Part shown: piece after piece, positions 14,401 to 20,844 of the stretch
How the letters are laid out: the number at the start of each line of letters is the position of its first letter
Numbering within the stretch: the stretch's first letter is position 1
Origin: Actinomycetes bacterium
GTDB lineage: Bacteria; Actinomycetota; Actinomycetes; JACCUZ01
Assembly: GCA_035489715.1 (NCBI GenBank)
Contig: DATHAP010000175.1
Coordinates: 1 to 37,991 of the forward strand
Direction: 5' to 3'
Length of the DNA: 37,991 nt
Notes under the pieces: generated by a model
What the model saw: the letters and a program-made list of their open reading frames with translations, nothing else
The model's database searches: none
Told to the model about the DNA's origin: nothing
Program-made: the position numbers and the translations under genes

Positions 14401-16005
14401 TCAGTGGTAGCGACGCAGGCTGCTGGACGTGCCCGCCCGCCGGTTGGCGTCCACGTCGTCGGCGTCCCAGTCGTCCCCGCGACCACCGGCGGAGACCTTC
14501 TCGCGGTCGCGGAGGTCGATCTCCCGGGCGTCCTTGGTCTCGTCGGCCGACCCCTCCGCCTCCTGGGCGGTCAGCGGCTCGGCGATGTCCTCGAGCGAGC
14601 GCTTCTCCGCGTTCACCGCGAGGACTGCCGCGACCAGACCGGCCGCGATCATCAGTCCGGCACCGAGGTAGTAGCCGAACACGACCTGGCTGCGACCCTC
14701 CTCGATGAACTTGCCGAACAGGATCGGGCCGATGATGCCGCCCAGGCCGGTGCCGACGGCGTAGAAGAACGCGATCGCCATCGCGCGGGTCTCCATCGGG
14801 AAGATCTCCGACACGGTGAGGTAGGCGGCGCTCGCACCGGCCGACGCGAAGAAGAAGACGACGCACCACATCAGGGTGAGCGTGTTGGCCGACAGGGACC
14901 CGTTGTCGAACAGGTAGCCGGTCAGGATCAGGATCAGGCCGGAGAGGACGTACGTCCCGGTGATCATGATCCGGCGGCCGACCGTGTCGAACAGCCGCCC
15001 CAGCAGCAGCGGGCCGAGGAAGTTGCCGATGGCCAGCGGGATGAGGTACCACGGCGCCTTCGCCGTGTCCACCTTGACGATGTCGGTGAGCACCAGCGCG
15101 AAGGTGAAGAACACGGCGTTGTAGAGGAACGCCTGGCCGATGAACAGCGCGAGCCCGAGGACGAAGCGCTTCGGGTAGAGCTTCCACGCAGTCTTGGCGA
15201 TGGTGCCGAAGCCGATCGTCTTGCGCTGGCGGACCGTGAGGTAGTCGTCGTCCTGCTCGGCCTTGGGCAGCCGCTCGTCGGTGCTCTCCTCGACCTGGCC
15301 CTCGATGTCGCGGACGATGCGCTCGGCGCTCTTCTCGTGGCCGTGGATGAAGAGCCAGCGGGGGCTCTCGGGCACGTTCTTGCGGACGAAGAGGATGCCG
15401 ATGCCGAGGATCGCGCCCAGGCCGAAGGCGATGCGCCAGCCGACGTCCTTGGCGAAGTGCTCCTCGTTGAGCAGGAAGACGGACAGCGCGGCGCCGAAGG
15501 CGGTGCCGAGCCAGAAGGAGCCGTTGATGATGAGGTCGACACGGCCTCGGACGCGGGCGGGGATGAGCTCGTCGATGGCCGAGTTGATGGCGGCGTACTC
15601 CCCGCCGACACCGGCGCCGGTGAAGAACCGGCAGACGTAGAACCACATCGGGTTCATCGAGAACGCGGTGAGGACCGTCGCGACGAGGTAGACGGCCAGC
15701 GTGACCATGAAGAGCTTCTTGCGGCCCAGCCGGTCGGTCAGGTAGCCGAAGAACAGTGCGCCCAGGCAGGCGCCGGCCACATAGACACCGGCCGCGACAC
15801 CGATCTGGCTCTCGGTGATCTCGAGCCCGCTGCCTTCCTCGGTGAGCCGGCCGGCGATGGAGCCGACGATGGTGACCTCGAGACCGTCCAGGATCCACAC
15901 GGTGCCGAGGCCGAGGACCACCAGCCAGTGCCATCGGGACCACGGCAACCGGTCCATGCGGGCCGGGATGTTGGTCTTGACGGTGCCCGTCTGAACTCCG
16001 CTCAC
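14401..16005 (-). CDS. MFS transporter (sugar/metabolite porter type)
   Basis: A 534-residue major facilitator with 12 predicted helices and a long charged cytoplasmic C-terminus. MFS signatures are present in both halves: [14 protein letters not shown] between helices 2 and 3 and [13 protein letters not shown] between helices 8 and 9, plus the sugar-porter-like [17 protein letters not shown] and [13 protein letters not shown]. It is probably a proton-coupled uptake system for a small organic acid or sugar, but the substrate is not assignable. The GTG at 16005 is preferred over the longer open frame because GGAGG lies five nt upstream. A 9-bp inverted repeat sits 24-50 nt upstream. The gene is divergent from the proline genes. 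Confidence 0.88.
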   Translation of the reverse strand: MSGVQTGTVKTNIPARMDRLPWSRWHWLVVLGLGTVWILDGLEVTIVGSIAGRLTEEGSGLEITESQIGVAAGVYVAGACLGALFFGYLTDRLGRKKLFMVTLAVYLVATVLTAFSMNPMWFYVCRFFTGAGVGGEYAAINSAIDELIPARVRGRVDLIINGSFWLGTAFGAALSVFLLNEEHFAKDVGWRIAFGLGAILGIGILFVRKNVPESPRWLFIHGHEKSAERIVRDIEGQVEESTDERLPKAEQDDDYLTVRQRKTIGFGTIAKTAWKLYPKRFVLGLALFIGQAFLYNAVFFTFALVLTDIVKVDTAKAPWYLIPLAIGNFLGPLLLGRLFDTVGRRIMITGTYVLSGLILILTGYLFDNGSLSANTLTLMWCVVFFFASAGASAAYLTVSEIFPMETRAMAIAFFYAVGTGLGGIIGPILFGKFIEEGRSQVVFGYYLGAGLMIAAGLVAAVLAVNAEKRSLEDIAEPLTAQEAEGSADETKDAREIDLRDREKVSAGGRGDDWDADDVDANRRAGTSSSLRRYH

Positions 16006-16028
16006 GGCGGCCTCCGGCTGACGTCGAA

Positions 16029-16055
16029 GTGCACCGGTCGGGGCGGCCGGTGCAC
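16029..16055. promoter_or_regulatory. Perfect 9-bp inverted repeat upstream of the MFS gene
   Basis: GTGCACCGG (16029-16037) and CCGGTGCAC (16047-16055) are separated by 9 nt, giving an 18-bp centre-to-centre distance. Each arm holds the palindrome GTGCAC. It could bind a dimeric regulator across adjacent turns or form a leader hairpin in the MFS mRNA. Confidence 0.5.
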
Positions 16056-16193
16056 GAACCGGAGGGGGCTTGCCCGAGAGCAACAGCCGTGAAACATGCA
16101 AGTGACAGGCCGTGACCGCCCGGGCGCGTGCGGGCGTTAGCCTGACCCGGCGAGCGACGACGAGGTCGCGCGCCGCCAGAGGAGGTCTTCGCG

Positions 16194-17123
16194 TTGCTGC
16201 GGCGAGTGCTGCTGTCGATGTCCCGGAGCGGCCGGATCCGCCACCTGGTGGAGACCGCCCCCGTGACCCGGTCCGTCGTCGCCCGGTTCGTCGCCGGCAC
16301 CAGCGCTGAGGAGGCGGTGTCGGCGGTCCGGGAGCTCGCCGACCGCAACCTGCTCGCCTCCCTGGACCACCTCGGCGAAGACACGCTCGTGCGGGAGCAG
16401 GCCGACGCGACCCGGGAGGCCTACCTCCGGCTGCTCAAGCTGCTCGGCGACGGCGGTCTGACCGGCACCACCGAGGTCTCGGTCAAGCTGTCGGCGGTCG
16501 GCCAGGCCCTGCCCGGCGACGGCGAGAAGGTCGCGCTCGACAACGCCTTCGCCATCTGCGAGGCCGCCCGCGCCGCCGGCACCACGGTGACCCTCGACAT
16601 GGAGGACCACACCACCACCGACTCGACGCTGGGCATCCTGCGCGACCTGCGCGCCGACTTCCCGGAGACCGGCGCGGTGCTGCAGGCCTACCTGCGCCGC
16701 ACCGAGGCGGACTGCCGTGACCTGGCCCACGAGGGGTCGCGGGTCCGCCTGTGCAAGGGCGCCTACAAGGAGCCCGAGTCGGTCGCCTTCCAGGGCCGGT
16801 CCGACGTCGACCGGGCCTACGTGCGCGCGCTGCGCGTACTGATGCAGGGCCCCGGCTACCCGATGGTCGCCACGCACGACCCGCGCCTGGTCGCCATCAC
16901 CGAGGAGCTCGCCCGGCGCACCCGCCGCCCCAAGGACAGCTTCGAGTTCCAGATGCTCTACGGCATCCGGCCGCACGAGCAGGAGCGGCTCGCCCGCCAG
17001 GGCCAGCAGATGCGCGTCTACGTGCCCTACGGTGACGAGTGGTACGGCTACCTCGTGCGCCGGATGGCCGAGAAGCCGGCCAACCTGTCGTTCTTCCTCC
17101 GCGCCGTCGCCACCAAGGGGTAG
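16194..17123 (+). CDS. Proline dehydrogenase
   Basis: A 309-residue monofunctional FAD-dependent proline dehydrogenase that oxidises proline to pyrroline-5-carboxylate (P5C) and passes electrons to the quinone pool. Conserved elements are [10 protein letters not shown] (94-103, with the active-site Lys98), [17 protein letters not shown] (185-194), [11 protein letters not shown] (250-260) and the C-terminal YGYLVRR (284-290), whose Arg pair binds the substrate carboxylate. The start is TTG at 16194 with GGAGG at 16181-16185. TAGCCT at 16139-16144 is a possible -10. No P5C dehydrogenase follows. Instead proC begins 7 nt after the stop, so the product could be recycled to proline. The symbol is left blank because naming differs (putB, pruB). 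Confidence 0.92.
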   Translation: MLRRVLLSMSRSGRIRHLVETAPVTRSVVARFVAGTSAEEAVSAVRELADRNLLASLDHLGEDTLVREQADATREAYLRLLKLLGDGGLTGTTEVSVKLSAVGQALPGDGEKVALDNAFAICEAARAAGTTVTLDMEDHTTTDSTLGILRDLRADFPETGAVLQAYLRRTEADCRDLAHEGSRVRLCKGAYKEPESVAFQGRSDVDRAYVRALRVLMQGPGYPMVATHDPRLVAITEELARRTRRPKDSFEFQMLYGIRPHEQERLARQGQQMRVYVPYGDEWYGYLVRRMAEKPANLSFFLRAVATKG

Positions 17124-17130
17124 GTCCGAC

Positions 17131-17937
17131 ATGGCGCAGCGGGTGGCAGTGCTCGGCACCGGAAAGATGGGCGAGGCGCTGCTGTCGGGGATGTTTCGCA
17201 GCGGCACCGCACCGACCGACGTCGTCGTCACCGCGCGCCGTCCGGAGCGGGCCGCCACCCTGCGCGAGCGGTACGGCGTCGAGGTGCTCGGCACCGCGGA
17301 GGCCGCGGGGCGGGCCGACACGCTCATCCTCACCGTCAAGCCGCAGGACATGGCCGCCCTGCTCGACGAGCTCGCCCCGCACGTCCCGGCCGACCGGCTC
17401 GTCGTCTCCGCCGCGGCCGGCACCACCACGGCGTTCATCGAGTCCCGGTTGGCGGAGGGCACGCCGGTCGTGCGCGTCATGTCCAACACGCCGGTCCTCG
17501 TCGACGAGGCCATGAGCGCCATCTCGGCCGGGACCCACGCCGGGGAGGAGCACCTCGCGCGCACGGAGTCGATCTTCACCCCGGTCGGCCGGACGATCCG
17601 GGTCCCCGAGTCTCAGCAGGACGCGGTGACCGCCCTGTCGGGCAGCGGTCCGGCGTACTTCTTCTACCTCGTCGAGGCCATGACCGACGCCGGCATCCTT
17701 CTCGGCCTGCCCCGCCAGGTGGCCCACGACCTGATCGTGCAGACGGCGATCGGGTCCGCGGTGATGCTGCGCGACTCCGGCGAGCACCCGGTGACGTTGC
17801 GCGAGGCGGTCACGTCACCGGCAGGCACCACCATCAACGCGATCCGCGAGCTGGAGAACCACGGGGTGCGGGCCGCGATGCTCTCGGCGCTGGAGGCGGC
17901 CCGCGACCGCGGCCGTGAGCTGGCCGGCGGTGGGTAG
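17131..17937 (+). CDS. proC: Pyrroline-5-carboxylate reductase
   Basis: ProC reduces P5C to proline with NAD(P)H. This 268-residue protein has the normal length, the N-terminal nucleotide-binding GTGKMGEALL (9-18), TVKPQD, LSGSGPAYFFYLVEAM (169-184) and the C-terminal family signature TSPAGTTINAIRELENHGVR (228-247). The loop usually written RVMPNTP reads RVMSNTP here (Ser118), a substitution at a normally conserved Pro. The ATG at 17131 begins the Rossmann fold directly; the longer open frame overlaps proline dehydrogenase. The gene lies between proline dehydrogenase and a HAD phosphatase in a tight operon, so catabolic and biosynthetic proline enzymes are made together. Confidence 0.95.
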   Translation: MAQRVAVLGTGKMGEALLSGMFRSGTAPTDVVVTARRPERAATLRERYGVEVLGTAEAAGRADTLILTVKPQDMAALLDELAPHVPADRLVVSAAAGTTTAFIESRLAEGTPVVRVMSNTPVLVDEAMSAISAGTHAGEEHLARTESIFTPVGRTIRVPESQQDAVTALSGSGPAYFFYLVEAMTDAGILLGLPRQVAHDLIVQTAIGSAVMLRDSGEHPVTLREAVTSPAGTTINAIRELENHGVRAAMLSALEAARDRGRELAGGG

Positions 17938-17946
17938 GAGCCGGCG

Positions 17947-18654
17947 ATGACCGTCCCCGACGTGTCCGGCCTGCAAGGTCTGGAGGTCCCTCAGCCGGCC
18001 CTGCTCTTCGACCTCGACGGCACGCTCGTCGACTCGGTCTACCAGCACGTGACCGCCTGGCAGGAGGCGCTCGCCGAGGTCGGCATCCCGCTGTCGGTGT
18101 GGCGCATCCACCGCCGGATCGGCATGTCCGGCGGACTGTTCCTCGACGCGCTGCAGCGGGAGACCGGCGTGCCGCTCGACCCCGAGACGCTGCAGCGGGT
18201 TGCCGACGCGCACGCCCGCTTCTACCTGCAACGTGCCGACTCCGTCGTGCCGCTGCCCGGCGCCCGCGAGCTGCTGCACCACCTGCACGACCGCGGCATC
18301 CCCTTCGCCATCGCGACCAGCGGCGCCCGGCGCACGGCGGCGAGCGCGATCGAGATGTTCGGCCTGCCCGCCGACGTGCCCGTCGTGACGCGCGACCTGG
18401 TCGAGCGCGCCAAACCCGACCCGCACCTCTTCCTCGCAGCAGCGCGGCTGCTCGGCGTCGCGCCGGAGCACTCGTTCGTCGTCGGCGACAGTGTCTGGGA
18501 CCTGCTCGCCGCGCAGCGGGCCCGGGCTCTCGGCATCGGCCTGCTGTCCGGCGGCTACGGCCGCGAGGAGCTCGAGCGGGCCGGCGCCTACCGGGTCTAC
18601 GCCGACCCGGCCGAGATGCTCACCCGCCTCGAGGAGGTCGGCGTCCGGCCCTGA
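17947..18654 (+). CDS. HAD-family hydrolase (phosphoglycolate-phosphatase-like)
   Basis: A 235-residue haloacid-dehalogenase-superfamily phosphatase. Motif I is FDLDGTLVDS (21-30, nucleophile Asp22 and Asp24), motif II is the Thr/Ser in AIATSG, the motif III Lys is in ERAKPDPHLF, and motif IV is VVGDSVWDLLA. The helical cap between motifs I and II matches beta-phosphoglucomutase/phosphoglycolate phosphatase relatives. The substrate is unknown. The ATG at 17947 has GGAG seven nt upstream and lies 9 nt after proC, so it is the last gene of the proline operon. Its stop codon is inside a terminator hairpin. Confidence 0.9.
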   Translation: MTVPDVSGLQGLEVPQPALLFDLDGTLVDSVYQHVTAWQEALAEVGIPLSVWRIHRRIGMSGGLFLDALQRETGVPLDPETLQRVADAHARFYLQRADSVVPLPGARELLHHLHDRGIPFAIATSGARRTAASAIEMFGLPADVPVVTRDLVERAKPDPHLFLAAARLLGVAPEHSFVVGDSVWDLLAAQRARALGIGLLSGGYGREELERAGAYRVYADPAEMLTRLEEVGVRP

Positions 18655-18674
18655 GCCCTCGCACAGGGATCAGG
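18650..18674 (+). terminator. Terminator hairpin overlapping the HAD stop codon
   Basis: CCTGAGCCCT (18650-18659) and AGGGATCAGG (18665-18674) pair over ten positions with one mismatch and a 5-nt loop. The TGA stop of the HAD gene is inside the left arm. It would end the proline operon before the opposing remnant at 18683. Confidence 0.6.
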
Positions 18675-18682
18675 CTGAGGGG

Positions 18683-18990
18683 CTAGGTGGGGTGATCGGC
18701 GAGCATGCCGAAGAGCGCCGCATTCTCTGCCGGGACCCGCGACCCCGAGACCGGCGCCTCGACGTACCGGTCGCCGGCGGCGACGACGCCTGCGCCCAGG
18801 GCCGCCGAGTACTCGGGCGAGGTCGTGCCCATCGGCACCACGAGGTGGTCGCGGACCAGCGCCTCGAACCGTGGCGTCCCCCGGCCGAGCGTCGCGTCGA
18901 GGATCTCGCCGTTCGCCATCATCAGCAGCACGGAGCGGGAAGCCGGCGCGCCATGTTGAGGGCCATCGGCTGCGGCGGCCTGACGGGGCG
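18683..18990 (-). pseudogene. Remnant of a 3-hydroxyisobutyrate-dehydrogenase-like NAD(P) oxidoreductase
   Basis: An 82-codon open stretch (18683-18931) encodes an internal piece of a beta-hydroxyacid dehydrogenase: [21 protein letters not shown], then [14 protein letters not shown] and the diagnostic [16 protein letters not shown], which includes the substrate-binding loop. In another frame just upstream (about 18922-18990), [12 protein letters not shown] looks like the helix that follows the N-terminal GxGxxG loop. About 40 residues of the Rossmann fold between the two pieces and the whole C-terminal helical domain are missing, so the gene is deleted and frameshifted. It lies beside the EamA transporter gene on the same strand. 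Confidence 0.7.
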
Positions 18991-19012
18991 GGAGAGGACT
19001 GCTCTCGCGGCG

Positions 19013-20008
19013 TCAGGGCTGCGCCGCGAGGGCCTCCTCGTGCGGGGTGAATACGGGTGCTGCCCCTGGACCCCCCGGGGAGCGGAGCTCGTCGGCGCGC
19101 ACCAGCGCGATGCCGGCGAGCACCAGGGCGCCACCGGTCAGCTGCATGATCCCGAGCGACTGGCCCAGCAGCACCCAGGCGAAGGCGACCGCGAACAGGA
19201 CCTCGGTCAGCCCGACGAACGACGCGACCTTCGCCCCGAGCAGCCGCGCGCCGGCGATGCCGGTGACGTAGGCGACGACGGCCGCGACCAGGGCGAGCCC
19301 GAGCACGGGGACGAGCCAGCTCACCTGCGTCTCCAGCAGCGTGACGTCGGTCCGTGGGGCGGCCAGCGGCAGCACCCCGGCCGCGCCGGCGACCGCCAGC
19401 GCCGCGCCGCCCACGGCCAGGCCACCCCAGGCGACGACGAGCGGGGGGAGAGCGTCCTCGCTCTCGGCGGAGAGCACGAAGTACGTCGCCAGCCCGAACG
19501 CGGCGCCGAGCCCCCAGAGGACGCCGACCAGGTCGAGCTCGGTGTTGCCGATGAGCTCGAGCACCAGCGCGAGCCCCACGACGGCGACCGCGGCCCCGCA
19601 CAGCGTCAGCAGCCCGGGTCGCTGACCTCGCCGCAGCCACAGGTAGCCGACGACCAGCAGCGCGCCGGAGTACTCGAGCAGCAGCGCGACGGCGACCGAC
19701 AGGTGCTCGACCGCCATGAAGAAGCACAGTTGCGCGCCGCCCACCGCGGCGATCCCGTAGACCAGCAGGGTGCGGCCACTGCGCCGCAGCAACGGGCCGT
19801 GGCCGCGCAGCTGCAGCAGCGCCGGCAAGGTCAGGACCAGCGCGGCCACGAGGACGCGGACGGTGACGGCTGCACCCGGGGTCCAGCCGGCCTCGATCAG
19901 GCTGGCGGCGAAGGAACCGGACGTGCCGAAGGTGGCGGCGGACAGGAGGGCCAGCGAGAGCCCTAACCCGCCCCTGCTCGGCTGGTGCACGTCGAGGGCT
20001 CCTGTCAC
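19013..20008 (-). CDS. EamA/DMT-family transporter
   Basis: A 331-residue drug/metabolite transporter with ten predicted helices in two EamA halves, for example LALLSAATFGTSGSFAASLI and LLVYGIAAVGGAQLCFFMAV in the first, and VLWGLGAAFGLATYFVL and VLFAVAFAWVLLG in the second. Members export amino acids, metabolites or drugs; this one's substrate is unknown. The GTG at 20008 is the first start after a good promoter; another GTG six codons in is possible. The gene is divergent from a CGNR-type regulator with only 54 nt between them, so that regulator probably controls it. A dehydrogenase remnant lies just downstream. Confidence 0.87.
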   Translation of the reverse strand: MTGALDVHQPSRGGLGLSLALLSAATFGTSGSFAASLIEAGWTPGAAVTVRVLVAALVLTLPALLQLRGHGPLLRRSGRTLLVYGIAAVGGAQLCFFMAVEHLSVAVALLLEYSGALLVVGYLWLRRGQRPGLLTLCGAAVAVVGLALVLELIGNTELDLVGVLWGLGAAFGLATYFVLSAESEDALPPLVVAWGGLAVGGAALAVAGAAGVLPLAAPRTDVTLLETQVSWLVPVLGLALVAAVVAYVTGIAGARLLGAKVASFVGLTEVLFAVAFAWVLLGQSLGIMQLTGGALVLAGIALVRADELRSPGGPGAAPVFTPHEEALAAQP

Positions 20009-20033
20009 TGGTCACGCAGAGTATGGTCATTAC

Positions 20034-20062
20034 AGCGTAGGTGGCCGTCCGGAAGGGGTCAA
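20034..20062 (-). promoter_or_regulatory. Promoter of the EamA gene: TTGACC-17-TACGCT
   Basis: On the minus strand -35 TTGACC (20057-20062) and -10 TACGCT (20034-20039) are 17 nt apart, a good sigma-70-type match. The -35 touches the GTG start of the opposite regulator gene. GGTCA occurs as a direct repeat at 20010-20014, 20025-20029 and 20057-20061. Confidence 0.6.
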
Positions 20063-20617
20063 GTGCTCTTTGCCCATGACACCGAGATCGCGCTGGCGGC
20101 TGCTGCCGCGCTGGTGAACACGCAGCAGCCCGAGCGGGACGAGCTCGCCGACCTGGCGTCCTTGGACGCCTTCGTCCAGCAGTGGGGGTGGACCGGCTCA
20201 CGCCGTGGTGACGCCGCCGAGCTGGCCGCGGTCCATCAGCTCCGCCCCCGACTGCGACGGCTCTGGCAGCTCGACGAGGACGGTGTCGTCGAGCTGGTCA
20301 ACCAGATGCTGCGCGAGTCGAGCGCGCTTCCGCAGCTGGTCGCGCACGACGACTGGGGCTACCACCTGCACGCGACGCCCTCGCAGGCGCCGCTGGCTGA
20401 CCGGATGGCGGTCGAGGCGGCGATGGCCTTCGTCGACGTCGTCCGGCAGCAGGAGCTGGACCGGCTCAGGACCTGCGGCGCCGACGACTGCGACGACGAA
20501 CTCGTCGACCTGTCCAAGAACCGCTCCCGCCGCTACTGCAGCACCTCTTGCTCCAACCGGGTCAACGTCGCCGCGTTCCGCGCCCGTCGGGGTGGAGGCC
20601 GCACACCGGAACGTTGA
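20063..20617 (+). CDS. CGNR/ABATE-type zinc-finger putative transcriptional regulator
   Basis: A 184-residue protein with an N-terminal stress-related ABATE-like domain (FAHDTEIALAAAAALVNTQ) and a C-terminal zinc finger: CGADDC, then RRYCSTSCSNRVNVAAFRAR. The finger normally contains CGNR, but here the motif is CSNR, one residue off. Members are thought to bind DNA. The GTG at 20063 is preferred over the in-frame ATG at 19985 because GGAAGGGG lies just upstream and the conserved domain begins at once; the longer frame would run into the EamA gene. Divergence from the EamA transporter suggests local control. The gene's end overlaps the remnant of a dioxygenase on the other strand. Confidence 0.83.
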   Translation: MLFAHDTEIALAAAAALVNTQQPERDELADLASLDAFVQQWGWTGSRRGDAAELAAVHQLRPRLRRLWQLDEDGVVELVNQMLRESSALPQLVAHDDWGYHLHATPSQAPLADRMAVEAAMAFVDVVRQQELDRLRTCGADDCDDELVDLSKNRSRRYCSTSCSNRVNVAAFRARRGGGRTPER

Positions 20618-20765
20618 GGGTCGCGATGCGCCGGTCGTAGCCGTCGGTCGCGTAGACCGCGCCGCTCACGTCCTCTGGCAGGGCGAGCTGGGTGGTGCGC
20701 AGCCTGCTGCTGGCGCTCTGGGCGGCGTCGAGGCCGGGGTAGACCTCGAAGTGGATGTGCGGCCC
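20610..20765 (-). pseudogene. C-terminal remnant of an intradiol ring-cleavage dioxygenase
   Basis: Read leftward from 20765, the minus strand encodes GPHIHFEVYPG, then a stretch with LRTTQLALPEDVSGAVYATDGY and ends near RRIATLNV. PHIHF supplies the two iron-binding His of catechol/protocatechuate-type dioxygenases, and the QLALPEDV...VYATDGY segment is characteristic of their secreted (Tat) subgroup. About 50 residues are recognisable; the N-terminal two thirds are absent and the frame upstream shows no homology. The frame stops at 20562, inside the CGNR gene on the other strand. I conclude that this is a gene fragment, not an active enzyme. Confidence 0.7.
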
Positions 20766-20844
20766 GAGCCCGCCGAGCAGCCGAGGACCCGGCGCCGGTC
20801 GAGCAGCCGCGGCAGGGCGTGGGACAGCCCCCTGTCGTGCAGGC

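Noticed and set aside
13175-16384. A 1069-residue minus-strand open frame covering ABC and MFS genes
   Set aside because: It is a shadow: high GC content keeps antisense frames open. It contains only the low-complexity Arg/Ser/Pro type sequence expected of a wrong frame and covers well-supported genes.
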